Assembly (NCBI RefSeq): GCF_000337815.1
Contig: NZ_AOLN01000001.1
Span: 186,001 to 250,000, forward strand
DNA from: Haloferax mucosum ATCC BAA-1512
Lineage (GTDB): Archaea; Halobacteriota; Halobacteria; Halobacteriales; Haloferacaceae
Direction of reading: 5' to 3'
Length of the DNA: 64,000 bases
Of this stretch, positions 34,538 through 41,838 are shown one piece after another. The notes beneath the pieces are model-generated. The model saw only the letters and a list, made by a program, of their open reading frames with translations. It ran no database searches and was not told the origin of the DNA. Each line of letters begins with the position of its first letter. Position 1 is the first letter of the stretch. The position numbers and the translations under genes are program-made.

Positions 34538-35572
34538 ATGGACCTCGATTCCGCTCGCGTGGCCATGCTCTTTCAGGACCCGCACCCGGCACACCGGGGG
34601 TTCGCCGAGGCCATCGGCGCGGACCTCGTCGACTTCCGTGGCTTTTCGCCCGACGTTCTCGGCGACGGCATCCCGGCCGACGTGGTCAACGGCATCCGCG
34701 CCCCGAAGTACGACGTGTATCTCGTCGAGGGGTCCCGCCCGCTCTACGCCGCACTGGTCAACCGTGTGATTCGAGGCTCCAAACTCGTGTATCTCTGTGC
34801 CGACCACGGATTGTACAGTCTCGGCCGCGACGACTTCGAGGGAAGTTCGGCGGTGAAATCGCTGGTCGGTCGGTTCGGCCAGCCCCTCGTCCGAACGATT
34901 GGGTCGCGTTACATCGACGGTGTGGTCGCAGTCTCCGACTTCGCGGCCGACTTCACTCGCCCTATCGTCGGCGAGGACACGCCGATTGCCGTCTCCCACC
35001 CCTTCGTCCAGCCGGACGTGTTCGAGGCGCTCGGCTCGGTAACGCCGGATATCGAGAGCAAGGTCGCCGTCACGGTCGGTCGGCCGGAGCGATACAAGGG
35101 CGTTGACCTGCTCGTCGAGGCGTGGCCGATGGTCAGAGAGCGCCACCCCGAGGCCGAACTCCACGTCGTCGGCGGTGGTCATCCGGAGTCGTACGAACGG
35201 ACCGAGGGAGTCACCGTCCGCGGCTACGTCGAGGCCCTCGAAGATGCGTTCGAACCGGCGTCCCTGTACGTGCAACCGTCGCGTATGGACACTTTCCCGG
35301 TAAGCGTGCTCGAAGCGATGCGCGCCGGACTGCCGCCGGTCGTGACCGACGCGACGGGAACGAAATCCGAAGTGCGCGAACTCGACCCATCGCTCGTGGT
35401 TGAACCCACGCCGTCGGCACTCGCAACCGGCGTGGCAACGTACTTCGACCGAACGCCCTCCGAGCGCCGTCGCCTCTCCGAAAACGCAAGCGCGCGCGGT
35501 GCGACGTTCGACGCCGAATCGAGACAGGACGCGTTCAGAGCGGCATTCGCCAGTGTACTCGAAGAATTTTAA
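34538..35572 (+). CDS. Family 4 glycosyltransferase
   Basis: The 344-residue GT-B enzyme has an N-terminal acceptor domain (MDLDSARVAMLFQDPHPAHR; DVYLVEGSRPLYAALVNRVI). Its C-terminal donor domain contains VAVTVGRPERYKGVDLLVEA and the donor-binding block ASLYVQPSRMDTFPVSVLEA. The E-x7-E-like motif (SRMDTFPVSVLEA) is modified at the first position. It has no membrane helix. The next gene starts 24 bases downstream with its own TATA box (AATTTTAAAC, about 35565-35574) overlapping the end of this gene. The donor sugar and acceptor are unknown. In context it probably adds one sugar of the dolichol-linked glycan. Confidence 0.85.
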   Translation: MDLDSARVAMLFQDPHPAHRGFAEAIGADLVDFRGFSPDVLGDGIPADVVNGIRAPKYDVYLVEGSRPLYAALVNRVIRGSKLVYLCADHGLYSLGRDDFEGSSAVKSLVGRFGQPLVRTIGSRYIDGVVAVSDFAADFTRPIVGEDTPIAVSHPFVQPDVFEALGSVTPDIESKVAVTVGRPERYKGVDLLVEAWPMVRERHPEAELHVVGGGHPESYERTEGVTVRGYVEALEDAFEPASLYVQPSRMDTFPVSVLEAMRAGLPPVVTDATGTKSEVRELDPSLVVEPTPSALATGVATYFDRTPSERRRLSENASARGATFDAESRQDAFRAAFASVLEEF

Positions 35573-35596
35573 ACGTCTACCGACGAGACTCAATCC

Positions 35597-37150
35597 ATGA
35601 CCGTATACGTCGTCGGGCTCGACGGGGCCGATTGGTCGCTCCTCCGACGGTGGATGGACGACGGGGGTCTCCCCGCCTTCGAACGCCTCTGTTCGGGCGG
35701 CGTCGATGCCGACCTCGAAAGTACACTGCCGCCGATTACGTTCCCCGCGTGGAAGTGCTACTCCACGGGGAAGACACCCGGAAAACTCGGCGTCTACGAG
35801 TGGTTCTCGTTCGACCACGACACCTGCGATATCTCGACGAACGACTCCTCGGACTTCCGCTCGCGCGAGTACTGGGACGTGCTCGTCGATGCGGGCGTGA
35901 AACCGGGCGTGGTGAACATGCCGACGACGCACCCGCCGCGGACGACAGACGGCGTGCTCACTATCGCCGGGAGTCCCGCCTCGGAGCGCGGCGAGTTCAC
36001 GTCGCCCGCATCGCTCAAAGCCGACCTTCTCGATGCAATCCCCTCGTACCGGGTCAAACCGAACCTCGTCCTCAGCGAGGCGTCGCCGGACGAACTGATA
36101 ACGGAGGCTCAGACGCTCGCAGACCAGCGCTTCGAGGCCGCCGAGTGGCTGGCGACCGACCGCGACTGCGACTTCGTGCACACGACGGTATTCATCACAG
36201 ACACCGTCCAGCACCGTCTTTGGGACCGCCCGGACCACATCCGCCGTCTCTACGAGCGAATCGACGCTCGCCTCGGCGAACTCCTCGACCGCGACGACAC
36301 GGAGGCGGTCTTCCTGATGAGCGACCACGGATTCGTCGAAATCGACGAGACGTTCCTCGTCAACCAGTGGCTCGCAGAGCGAGACGACCTCATCGTCGAA
36401 GCGGAGTCGTCTCGGAACCTACTCGCGTCGGTCGGGCTCACCGAAGAACGCCTCAAACGCGTGGTCGATACGCTCGGTCTCGTCAGTCTCGCACAGGCCG
36501 TCGTTCCCGAATCGGTCCAGCGGTGGTTCCCGAGTGAGAGCGGTCGCATCTCGATTCAGGACGCCGCAATCGACTGGGACGAGACGAAAGCCATCTCGCT
36601 CGGCCGCGGCCCGGTCTACGTCAACGACCGCGCGTTCGACTCCGACGCCGACAAGGACGCGTACGTCGCGGACCTCACCGCGGCGTTCGAATCGCTCGAA
36701 ACGCCCGACGGAACGCCCGTCGCCGAGGCCGTCCACGACCCCGCCGACATCTACACGGGTTCGATGCCGCTCTCGCCGGACCTCCTCGTCGAGTACACGA
36801 CTGGCGTCGATGCCCCCGAATCCCTCGGCGGCGACGTGTTCGGCGAGCAGTTGGTCTGGCTTGCGACCCACCGCCACCACGGGGTGTTCGCCGCGTGGGG
36901 CGACGACATCGCCGCAGACGATGTCGCTATCGACCCGACGCTGTACGACCTCGCCCCGACCATCCTCCACTACCTCGGCGTTCCGATGCCGGAGGACGCA
37001 GACGGGTCAGTGCTCTCGTCGCTTTTCACCGGCGACGTCGCCGACAGACCGGTCGAGACGGGACCTGCGACTGCGACCGATGTCGGCGACAATCGCGCCG
37101 ACCAACGCGACGTCGAGGAGACGCTGAAGAGTTTGGGGTACGTTGAATAA
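35597..37150 (+). CDS. Phosphodiesterase-type alkaline phosphatase superfamily enzyme C
   Basis: The 517-residue protein starts MTVYVVGLDGADWSLLRRWM (first metal Asp). The nucleophile Thr is in PPITFPAWKCYSTGKTPGKL, and FLMSDHGFVEIDETFLVNQW is the second metal site. The later TRH-type region is WLATHRHHGVFAAWGDD. It has no export signal and ends ETLKSLGYVE. It is closely related to enzymes A and B of this locus. The stop is one base from the ATG of the next gene, so it is co-translated with a sulfatase-fold partner. A leaderless promoter lies in the tail of the preceding glycosyltransferase gene. The substrate is unknown. Confidence 0.82.
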   Translation: MTVYVVGLDGADWSLLRRWMDDGGLPAFERLCSGGVDADLESTLPPITFPAWKCYSTGKTPGKLGVYEWFSFDHDTCDISTNDSSDFRSREYWDVLVDAGVKPGVVNMPTTHPPRTTDGVLTIAGSPASERGEFTSPASLKADLLDAIPSYRVKPNLVLSEASPDELITEAQTLADQRFEAAEWLATDRDCDFVHTTVFITDTVQHRLWDRPDHIRRLYERIDARLGELLDRDDTEAVFLMSDHGFVEIDETFLVNQWLAERDDLIVEAESSRNLLASVGLTEERLKRVVDTLGLVSLAQAVVPESVQRWFPSESGRISIQDAAIDWDETKAISLGRGPVYVNDRAFDSDADKDAYVADLTAAFESLETPDGTPVAEAVHDPADIYTGSMPLSPDLLVEYTTGVDAPESLGGDVFGEQLVWLATHRHHGVFAAWGDDIAADDVAIDPTLYDLAPTILHYLGVPMPEDADGSVLSSLFTGDVADRPVETGPATATDVGDNRADQRDVEETLKSLGYVE

Positions 37151-37151
37151 G

Positions 37152-38501
37152 ATGGTCTCTCTCAAACGATTCCCACGGCTCAACAATATGTGGGTGAACA
37201 CGAAGCACAAACTCGCCCACTGGCGCGAACGACGGGGACGAGCGACCGCTCACGAGGTGCGCGTCGGAGCACCCCAAAACGTCCTGTTCGTCGTCATCGA
37301 CTGTCTGCGAGCGGACCACGTCTCCGGATTCGGACACGACAGGCCGACGACACCCACGCTCGATTCGTTCGACGGCCGGTCCTTTTCGACGGCGACCGCG
37401 ACGAGTACGTGGACGTTCCCGTCTATCGCGTCGCTCGTCTCCGGTCGGTATCCACACGAACACGGCGGTCGATTCGACACTGACCCGCGAGACCTCTCGT
37501 CTGAGCAGTTCCCAACGCGCCCGCGGTCGGACGTGCCGACACTCCCCGAACTGCTCGAATCGGCGGGTTACGACACCGCGATGGTCAGCGCCATCCCGAT
37601 GGCCGAAAAATCGGTCGGCGACCGGTTCCAGTCGGTCGATATCAAGTACACTGACGCCACAGAGCGCGTGGACGCGGCGCTCGATTGGACCGACTCCCGC
37701 GACCGTTGGTTCCTTCATCTCCAACTCGGTGACCCGCACGCGCCGCTCGACATTCCAGCGAGACACCGCGAGCGATTCGGCGTTCCCGACGTTGAAGGAC
37801 TCGAAGATTGGCGCTTCCGAGAATCGACCGACGGTGCTGACTTCGAAGAATACCGAGATGCCCGGAAGCGCGCGTACGACGCGGGTATTCGCGGCGCGGA
37901 CGACGAACTCGGACGGCTCTTCGAGGCGGTTCCGGACGACACCATCGTCGTCGTCTGTGGCGACCACGGCGAGGCGTTCTGGGAACACACCGACCTCGAA
38001 CGACGCCTGAACGACGACCCAAGAGGGTTCTACGGCACCGACCACGGCCACAGTGTCTTCGAAGAGACCGCAACGGTTCCGCTGTGGATCGATGCGCCGA
38101 CCGTCGAACCCGGTCGAGACGACACGCGCGTCTCGCTCGTCGATGTCGTTCCGACCGTCGCCGACGCGCTCGAACTCGAAAACGCACCGGAGTTCTCCGG
38201 ACGTCCGCTCTCGCAGGACTCGGAGTCGCCAACACCGATTCTGTGCGAGGAGACCGGGTACGGCTACAACCAACGCGCCGTCTGGCTCAGCGACCGAAAA
38301 CTCATCGACGTGCCCGAGACGGGGACGACCGTGTGGTTCGACCTCGGCGACGACCCGAAAGAGGCGACCACGCGCGACGACCCGCCGGCGGACCTCCGCG
38401 AGGCGTACGAGACGTTCGGCATGGGCGTCCACGGTGACGAAAAGATGGAGGTCGATTCGGCGACGCGCGGCAGACTCGAAGAACTCGGCTATCTGGAGTG
38501 A
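37152..38501 (+). CDS. Sulfatase-fold enzyme, Thr nucleophile, coupled to enzyme C
   Basis: The 449-residue protein has a basic N-terminal leader (MVSLKRFPRLNNMWVNTKHK), then NVLFVVIDCLRADHVSGFGH with the metal Asp and VVVCGDHGEAFWEHTD with the second site. The nucleophile segment is TSTWTFPSIASLVSGRYPHE, with Thr rather than the sulfatase Cys. It ends LEELGYLE. The basic leader is not a signal peptide; it could be an amphipathic membrane-surface helix. The ATG at 37152 follows the preceding stop after one base, so the pair is translationally linked. It converges with the gene at 38632, with a tandem repeat between them. Confidence 0.82.
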   Translation: MVSLKRFPRLNNMWVNTKHKLAHWRERRGRATAHEVRVGAPQNVLFVVIDCLRADHVSGFGHDRPTTPTLDSFDGRSFSTATATSTWTFPSIASLVSGRYPHEHGGRFDTDPRDLSSEQFPTRPRSDVPTLPELLESAGYDTAMVSAIPMAEKSVGDRFQSVDIKYTDATERVDAALDWTDSRDRWFLHLQLGDPHAPLDIPARHRERFGVPDVEGLEDWRFRESTDGADFEEYRDARKRAYDAGIRGADDELGRLFEAVPDDTIVVVCGDHGEAFWEHTDLERRLNDDPRGFYGTDHGHSVFEETATVPLWIDAPTVEPGRDDTRVSLVDVVPTVADALELENAPEFSGRPLSQDSESPTPILCEETGYGYNQRAVWLSDRKLIDVPETGTTVWFDLGDDPKEATTRDDPPADLREAYETFGMGVHGDEKMEVDSATRGRLEELGYLE

Positions 38502-38553
38502 GAACTCTCGAATTCGTCGATTCAGAATCCGACGGTTCGACTGTTTGTCCGAA

Positions 38554-38643
38554 GCGACTAGTTTCCGAACAGCGCTATTCCGGTAGCGACTTTCGAACGG
38601 TTTTATTCGAGGGAGCGGTTTCCGAGCGATTCTATTCGAGGTA
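38554..38643. repeat. Three imperfect tandem repeats of about 30 bases
   Basis: The region between two convergent genes consists of three related units starting GCGAC or GCGGT and containing TTTCGAAC, then TATTC and GAGG or CGGT (starts near 38554, 38586 and 38615). The third unit runs into the last codons of the minus-strand gene, where its TATTCGAGGTAG encodes Tyr-Leu-Glu-stop in reverse. The end of the gene appears to have been copied outwards. Confidence 0.5.
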
Positions 38644-39996
38644 GCCTAACTCGCGGAGGTGCTCTTCGACCATCTCTTCGCCTTCATCGACGCCGCCGAC
38701 GCCGCTTCTGAGGTCCGCCATCTCTTGCATGTGTTTGTCGAGGACGGCGGAGAGTTCGTCGTACTCCGGCACGCCGTCGCCCGAGCGGTCGTCTTCGGGG
38801 CGTTCGTCGGGTGTCTCCGTGATGTCGAAACAGAACTCGCCGTCGTCGGCGTGGCGGAGGAGTTTCCACCCGTCGCTCCGGCGGACGTAACACCGCTTGT
38901 AGTCGATTTGCCGGCCGACGCCACCGAAGGCAAACTCGCGGCTCTCGACGGTGCCGCGGGCGACATCGAGCGCGGATTCCCCGTTCCACTCGGGGGGTAT
39001 CTCCAGTCCGACCGCGTCGGTCAACGTCGGTGCCGTATCGAGGAGGCGAATCTGTCCTTCGACCGTTCCGGTTTCGTCCACGCCGCTCAGGATGAAGGGA
39101 ACACGAACGGTCCCTTCCCAGAACTCGGCGGGGTGGCCTGCATTGCCGTGTTCGCCGACGAGTTCGCCGTGGTCGGCGGTGAAACAGATGGTCGTGTCGT
39201 CTACGACTCCGCGCTGGTCGAGTTCGCCCATGAACGATTCGAACTGGTCGTCAACGTAGGCGCACTCGGCGTCGTACAGGTTACGAATCAGTTCCCACTC
39301 TTCGTCTGTCACCTCTTCGGGGTGGTGTGTGCCCTTCCGCGAGAGCCGACGACAGTCGGCAACCCCAACCGGTTCGCCGAGGAACTGCCGCTGATACTCT
39401 TCGGGGGCCTCGTAAGGGTGATGGACGTCCATGTAGTGGAGCCAGACGAACCAGTCTTCGCCTTCCTCGCGTTCGTCTATCCAATCGAGCGCGCGACGGT
39501 TGAGCGAGGCGGCCCGCTCGTACTCGCTTTCGTTGCCGACGGTCGTAGACCACATGGCATCGACCTGCGTGTAGACCCGCTCGATGGTCTTGAACAGGAC
39601 GCCCTCCTTGTCGAGGTTCGACTGGACGAACTGCTTGAGCTTTCCGGCCTCGGCGGAGCCGCTGGCGTCGTGCATCGTGTCGAAGCCTCTGTCGAAGTGG
39701 TAAGACCCACTGGTGAAGTGGTTGTCAGTGTAGCCCGAGGTAGCAAAGCCAGCGTCGCGGAGTCGTTCTGCGAGGGTCACGATGTCGCGTCCGCCAGCGG
39801 GAAGCCCAAGACCGTCGATGCTGGCGAAATGGCGACTCGCGTGGATTGACGGGAACGAAGCGGGAGTCGATGGGCCGTTCGCAACACACTGGGTAAACTC
39901 CAGCGAATCGTCCGCGAAAGACCGCGTAAACGGCATGACCCGCTCGTTCACGCGGTCGTATCTGAGAGAGTCCACAGTGACGAGCAGCACGTTCAT
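38632..39996 (-). CDS. Sulfatase-fold enzyme with STP nucleophile segment
   Basis: The 454-residue protein starts MNVLLVTVDSLRYDRVNERV (metal Asp) and has TICFTADHGELVGEHGNAGH (second metal site). The nucleophile region is ANGPSTPASFPSIHASRHF; Ser or Thr could serve, and there is no Cys-x-Pro-x-Arg. WFVWLHYMDVHHPYEAPEEY is a conserved substrate-side segment. It ends EHLRELGYLE. There is no signal peptide. It is transcribed towards the enzyme at 37152 and away from the methyltransferase side. It may hydrolyse or transfer a phosphate or sulfate ester on a glycan intermediate; which one cannot be told from sequence alone. Confidence 0.8.
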   Translation of the reverse strand: MNVLLVTVDSLRYDRVNERVMPFTRSFADDSLEFTQCVANGPSTPASFPSIHASRHFASIDGLGLPAGGRDIVTLAERLRDAGFATSGYTDNHFTSGSYHFDRGFDTMHDASGSAEAGKLKQFVQSNLDKEGVLFKTIERVYTQVDAMWSTTVGNESEYERAASLNRRALDWIDEREEGEDWFVWLHYMDVHHPYEAPEEYQRQFLGEPVGVADCRRLSRKGTHHPEEVTDEEWELIRNLYDAECAYVDDQFESFMGELDQRGVVDDTTICFTADHGELVGEHGNAGHPAEFWEGTVRVPFILSGVDETGTVEGQIRLLDTAPTLTDAVGLEIPPEWNGESALDVARGTVESREFAFGGVGRQIDYKRCYVRRSDGWKLLRHADDGEFCFDITETPDERPEDDRSGDGVPEYDELSAVLDKHMQEMADLRSGVGGVDEGEEMVEEHLRELGYLE

Positions 39997-40055
39997 ACTG
40001 TACGCATCTCACGAGCAGGTAAAAAGGACACTGGACAGTCCCGGCTGTGCTCCAG

Positions 40056-40625
40056 TTATTTCGATTGAGATGTCGGGGTAACGACGACCTCGAAGCCGGA
40101 GACGCCCTGTCCGAAACTATCGGCGAGCCACAGCGCCGCCGCGTCGGGGAGGGGTTTCGCCCACCGAACCTTATCAACCGTGAGGTCGATGACGTCGAAC
40201 TTGTCGCTCATGAGGTAGTGTTCGAAGGTCCGTGGGTCGAACGGACGGGTGTGGGTGGGGTCGATCCACGCGCCGGCGGAGTTCCAGTGCGGCCCGGCAA
40301 TCTTCGCTGTCCCACCGACGCGAGTGATGCGGTGAATCTCTTCGAGCGCCGCGTAGTGGTCGTCGAGGTGTTCGAGAACGTTGTCCAAAAGCACCTCGTC
40401 GAAGGCGTCGTCCGGGAACGGCCACGGGTAATCGTTGAAGTCCCAGACGGCATCTGGGTCAACCGTGTCCCGAATGTCTACGTTGTACCAGCCCTCTTTG
40501 TACTCGTCTCCGCATCCGAGGTTGGCGCGGTCGAAGTCCTCGATTTCGCTATCGTAATGCTCGACCGTCCCACCAACGCTCTCGATAGTCGCCCCCTGCG
40601 TTGGGTCCCCTTCCAAAGTCGCCAT
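40056..40625 (-). CDS. SAM-dependent methyltransferase of the glycosylation locus
   Basis: The 189-residue protein has motif I in ANLGCGDEYKEGWYNVD, the WDFNDYPWPFPDDAFDEVLL strand-4 region and LEHLDDHYAALEEIHRITR. PHWNSAGAWIDPTHTRPFDP is a conserved substrate loop. This is the small methyltransferase type common in polysaccharide loci (predicted SAM-dependent methylase, LPS-associated). In H. volcanii the unrelated-in-position AglP methylates a hexuronic acid of the S-layer glycan; a similar sugar O-methylation is likely here. A composite dyad lies 22-52 bases before the ATG. It is on the minus strand, between a sulfatase-fold gene and a glycosyltransferase. Confidence 0.83.
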   Translation of the reverse strand: MATLEGDPTQGATIESVGGTVEHYDSEIEDFDRANLGCGDEYKEGWYNVDIRDTVDPDAVWDFNDYPWPFPDDAFDEVLLDNVLEHLDDHYAALEEIHRITRVGGTAKIAGPHWNSAGAWIDPTHTRPFDPRTFEHYLMSDKFDVIDLTVDKVRWAKPLPDAAALWLADSFGQGVSGFEVVVTPTSQSK

Positions 40626-40646
40626 ATTCGGGTGTCACGACTCTCT

Positions 40647-40677
40647 AATGTCAATGTTTGGTGCCAATAATGACATT
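40647..40677 (-). promoter_or_regulatory. Nested dyad upstream of the methyltransferase
   Basis: Outer arms AATGTCA (40647-40653) and TGACATT (40671-40677) are perfect complements and enclose an inner TTGG-TG-CCAA dyad (40658-40667). The centre lies about 37 bases before the methyltransferase ATG in an AT-rich gap of 136 bases. It is a candidate operator of the local regulatory system. Confidence 0.5.
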
Positions 40678-40761
40678 TGATAATTAGTCCGTTGACGGGT
40701 TCACTCGGAGAATTCGTCCGATTTGACATTCGAGTCGGTATCGCTCGACGCGGCGGTTCGG

Positions 40762-41802
40762 TCAGGCGTACACGTCGAGAAGTCGTTCGACGACGGTGTC
40801 CCAGTCGATGACCGTCTCCGCCGCGGGATTCGTCCGTTTGCTCGCCTCTCGTACCGCCGAGGCGACGCGCGCTGACTCGGTGTCTGAGACGCCGACGACG
40901 CCGGGTTCCGTCGTCCAGTCGGTGAGCGCGGCGGCGTTGAGGACGACACAGGGCGTCCCCGCGGTTAGCGCCTCTGCGACGGTCATTCCGTACGCTTCGA
41001 ATTCGCTGAGCGTCACGTATGCCGCGGCCCCCGCGTAGAGTCCGGGGAGGTCCTCGTCGGCGACGTAGCCGAGGAATTCGACGCGGTCGGAAACGCCCGC
41101 TCGGGCGGCGATTTGCTCCAACTCGTCGCGGTAGTCGCCGCTTCCGGCGACAAGTAGGTCGTACTCCGGAAGCTCCGAAAGCGCCCGAATCGCGTGTTGG
41201 ACGCCTTTGTACTCCTCTAACCGGCCGACGGTCAGTACGTACGGTCGGTTCCGTTCGGTCGCCGTCGCCGACGCGAATCGGTCGCGTTCCAGCCCGTTCG
41301 GAATGACCGTCGCATCGACGCCGAAGTCGGCTTCGAGATGCGAGCGCTCCCAGTCGCTCACGGCGACCACTCGGTCCGCACGGCGAACCGCCCACCGGCC
41401 GACCGGATGGTACAGCGACAGGAGTCGGTCACGGATCGAACTCGCGCTCGCGCCGTGGTAGTGCGGCGTCGCCACGAACCGCCGGTCGCCGACGCCGAGG
41501 GCCGCGAAAAAAAGCGGGAACGAGTGATAGTTGTGTGCGTGTACGACGTCGGCGTCGGCCTGTCTCACCGCGCGGGCGACGTGCGGGCAGATGTGCATCG
41601 CACCGCCGGGTGCGACGCCTCGGAGCCGGCGCACGCGAACGCCGTTGCGTCGCTCGCGGTGAAAGCCGTCGCCACCGGCGTCGGCGGTGACGACGGTCAC
41701 GTCGTGACCGCGGTTGACGAGACGTTCCGACACTTCGCGGACGTGCGTTTCGACACCGCCGGACTGCGGCGGATACCGCGGCGTCACCTGCAGTATCTTC
41801 AT
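40762..41802 (-). CDS. Family 4 glycosyltransferase (second)
   Basis: The 346-residue GT-B enzyme starts MKILQVTPRYPPQSGGVETH, the classic N-terminal glycine-rich loop of GT4 enzymes. It continues with VVHAHNYHSFPLFFAALGVG and the mid-segment VIPNGLERDRF. The donor domain has LTVGRLEEYKGVQHAIRALS and the E-x7-E motif in LSEFEAYGMTVAEALTAGTP. It is complete and has no membrane helix. It lies 36 bases downstream of the family 2 glycosyltransferase on the same strand, so the two probably form an operon. The sugar specificity is unknown. It should act on the cytoplasmic face in building the lipid-linked glycan. Confidence 0.9.
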   Translation of the reverse strand: MKILQVTPRYPPQSGGVETHVREVSERLVNRGHDVTVVTADAGGDGFHRERRNGVRVRRLRGVAPGGAMHICPHVARAVRQADADVVHAHNYHSFPLFFAALGVGDRRFVATPHYHGASASSIRDRLLSLYHPVGRWAVRRADRVVAVSDWERSHLEADFGVDATVIPNGLERDRFASATATERNRPYVLTVGRLEEYKGVQHAIRALSELPEYDLLVAGSGDYRDELEQIAARAGVSDRVEFLGYVADEDLPGLYAGAAAYVTLSEFEAYGMTVAEALTAGTPCVVLNAAALTDWTTEPGVVGVSDTESARVASAVREASKRTNPAAETVIDWDTVVERLLDVYA

Positions 41803-41838
41803 GATGCTATCGGTCGGTCCGGTGGTTGCGTCGGCGAT

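Noticed and set aside
32859-39996. Calling the three sulfatase-fold proteins true sulfatases
   Set aside because: The formylglycine Cys/Ser-x-Pro-x-Arg motif is absent; the aligned positions are Thr-based segments.
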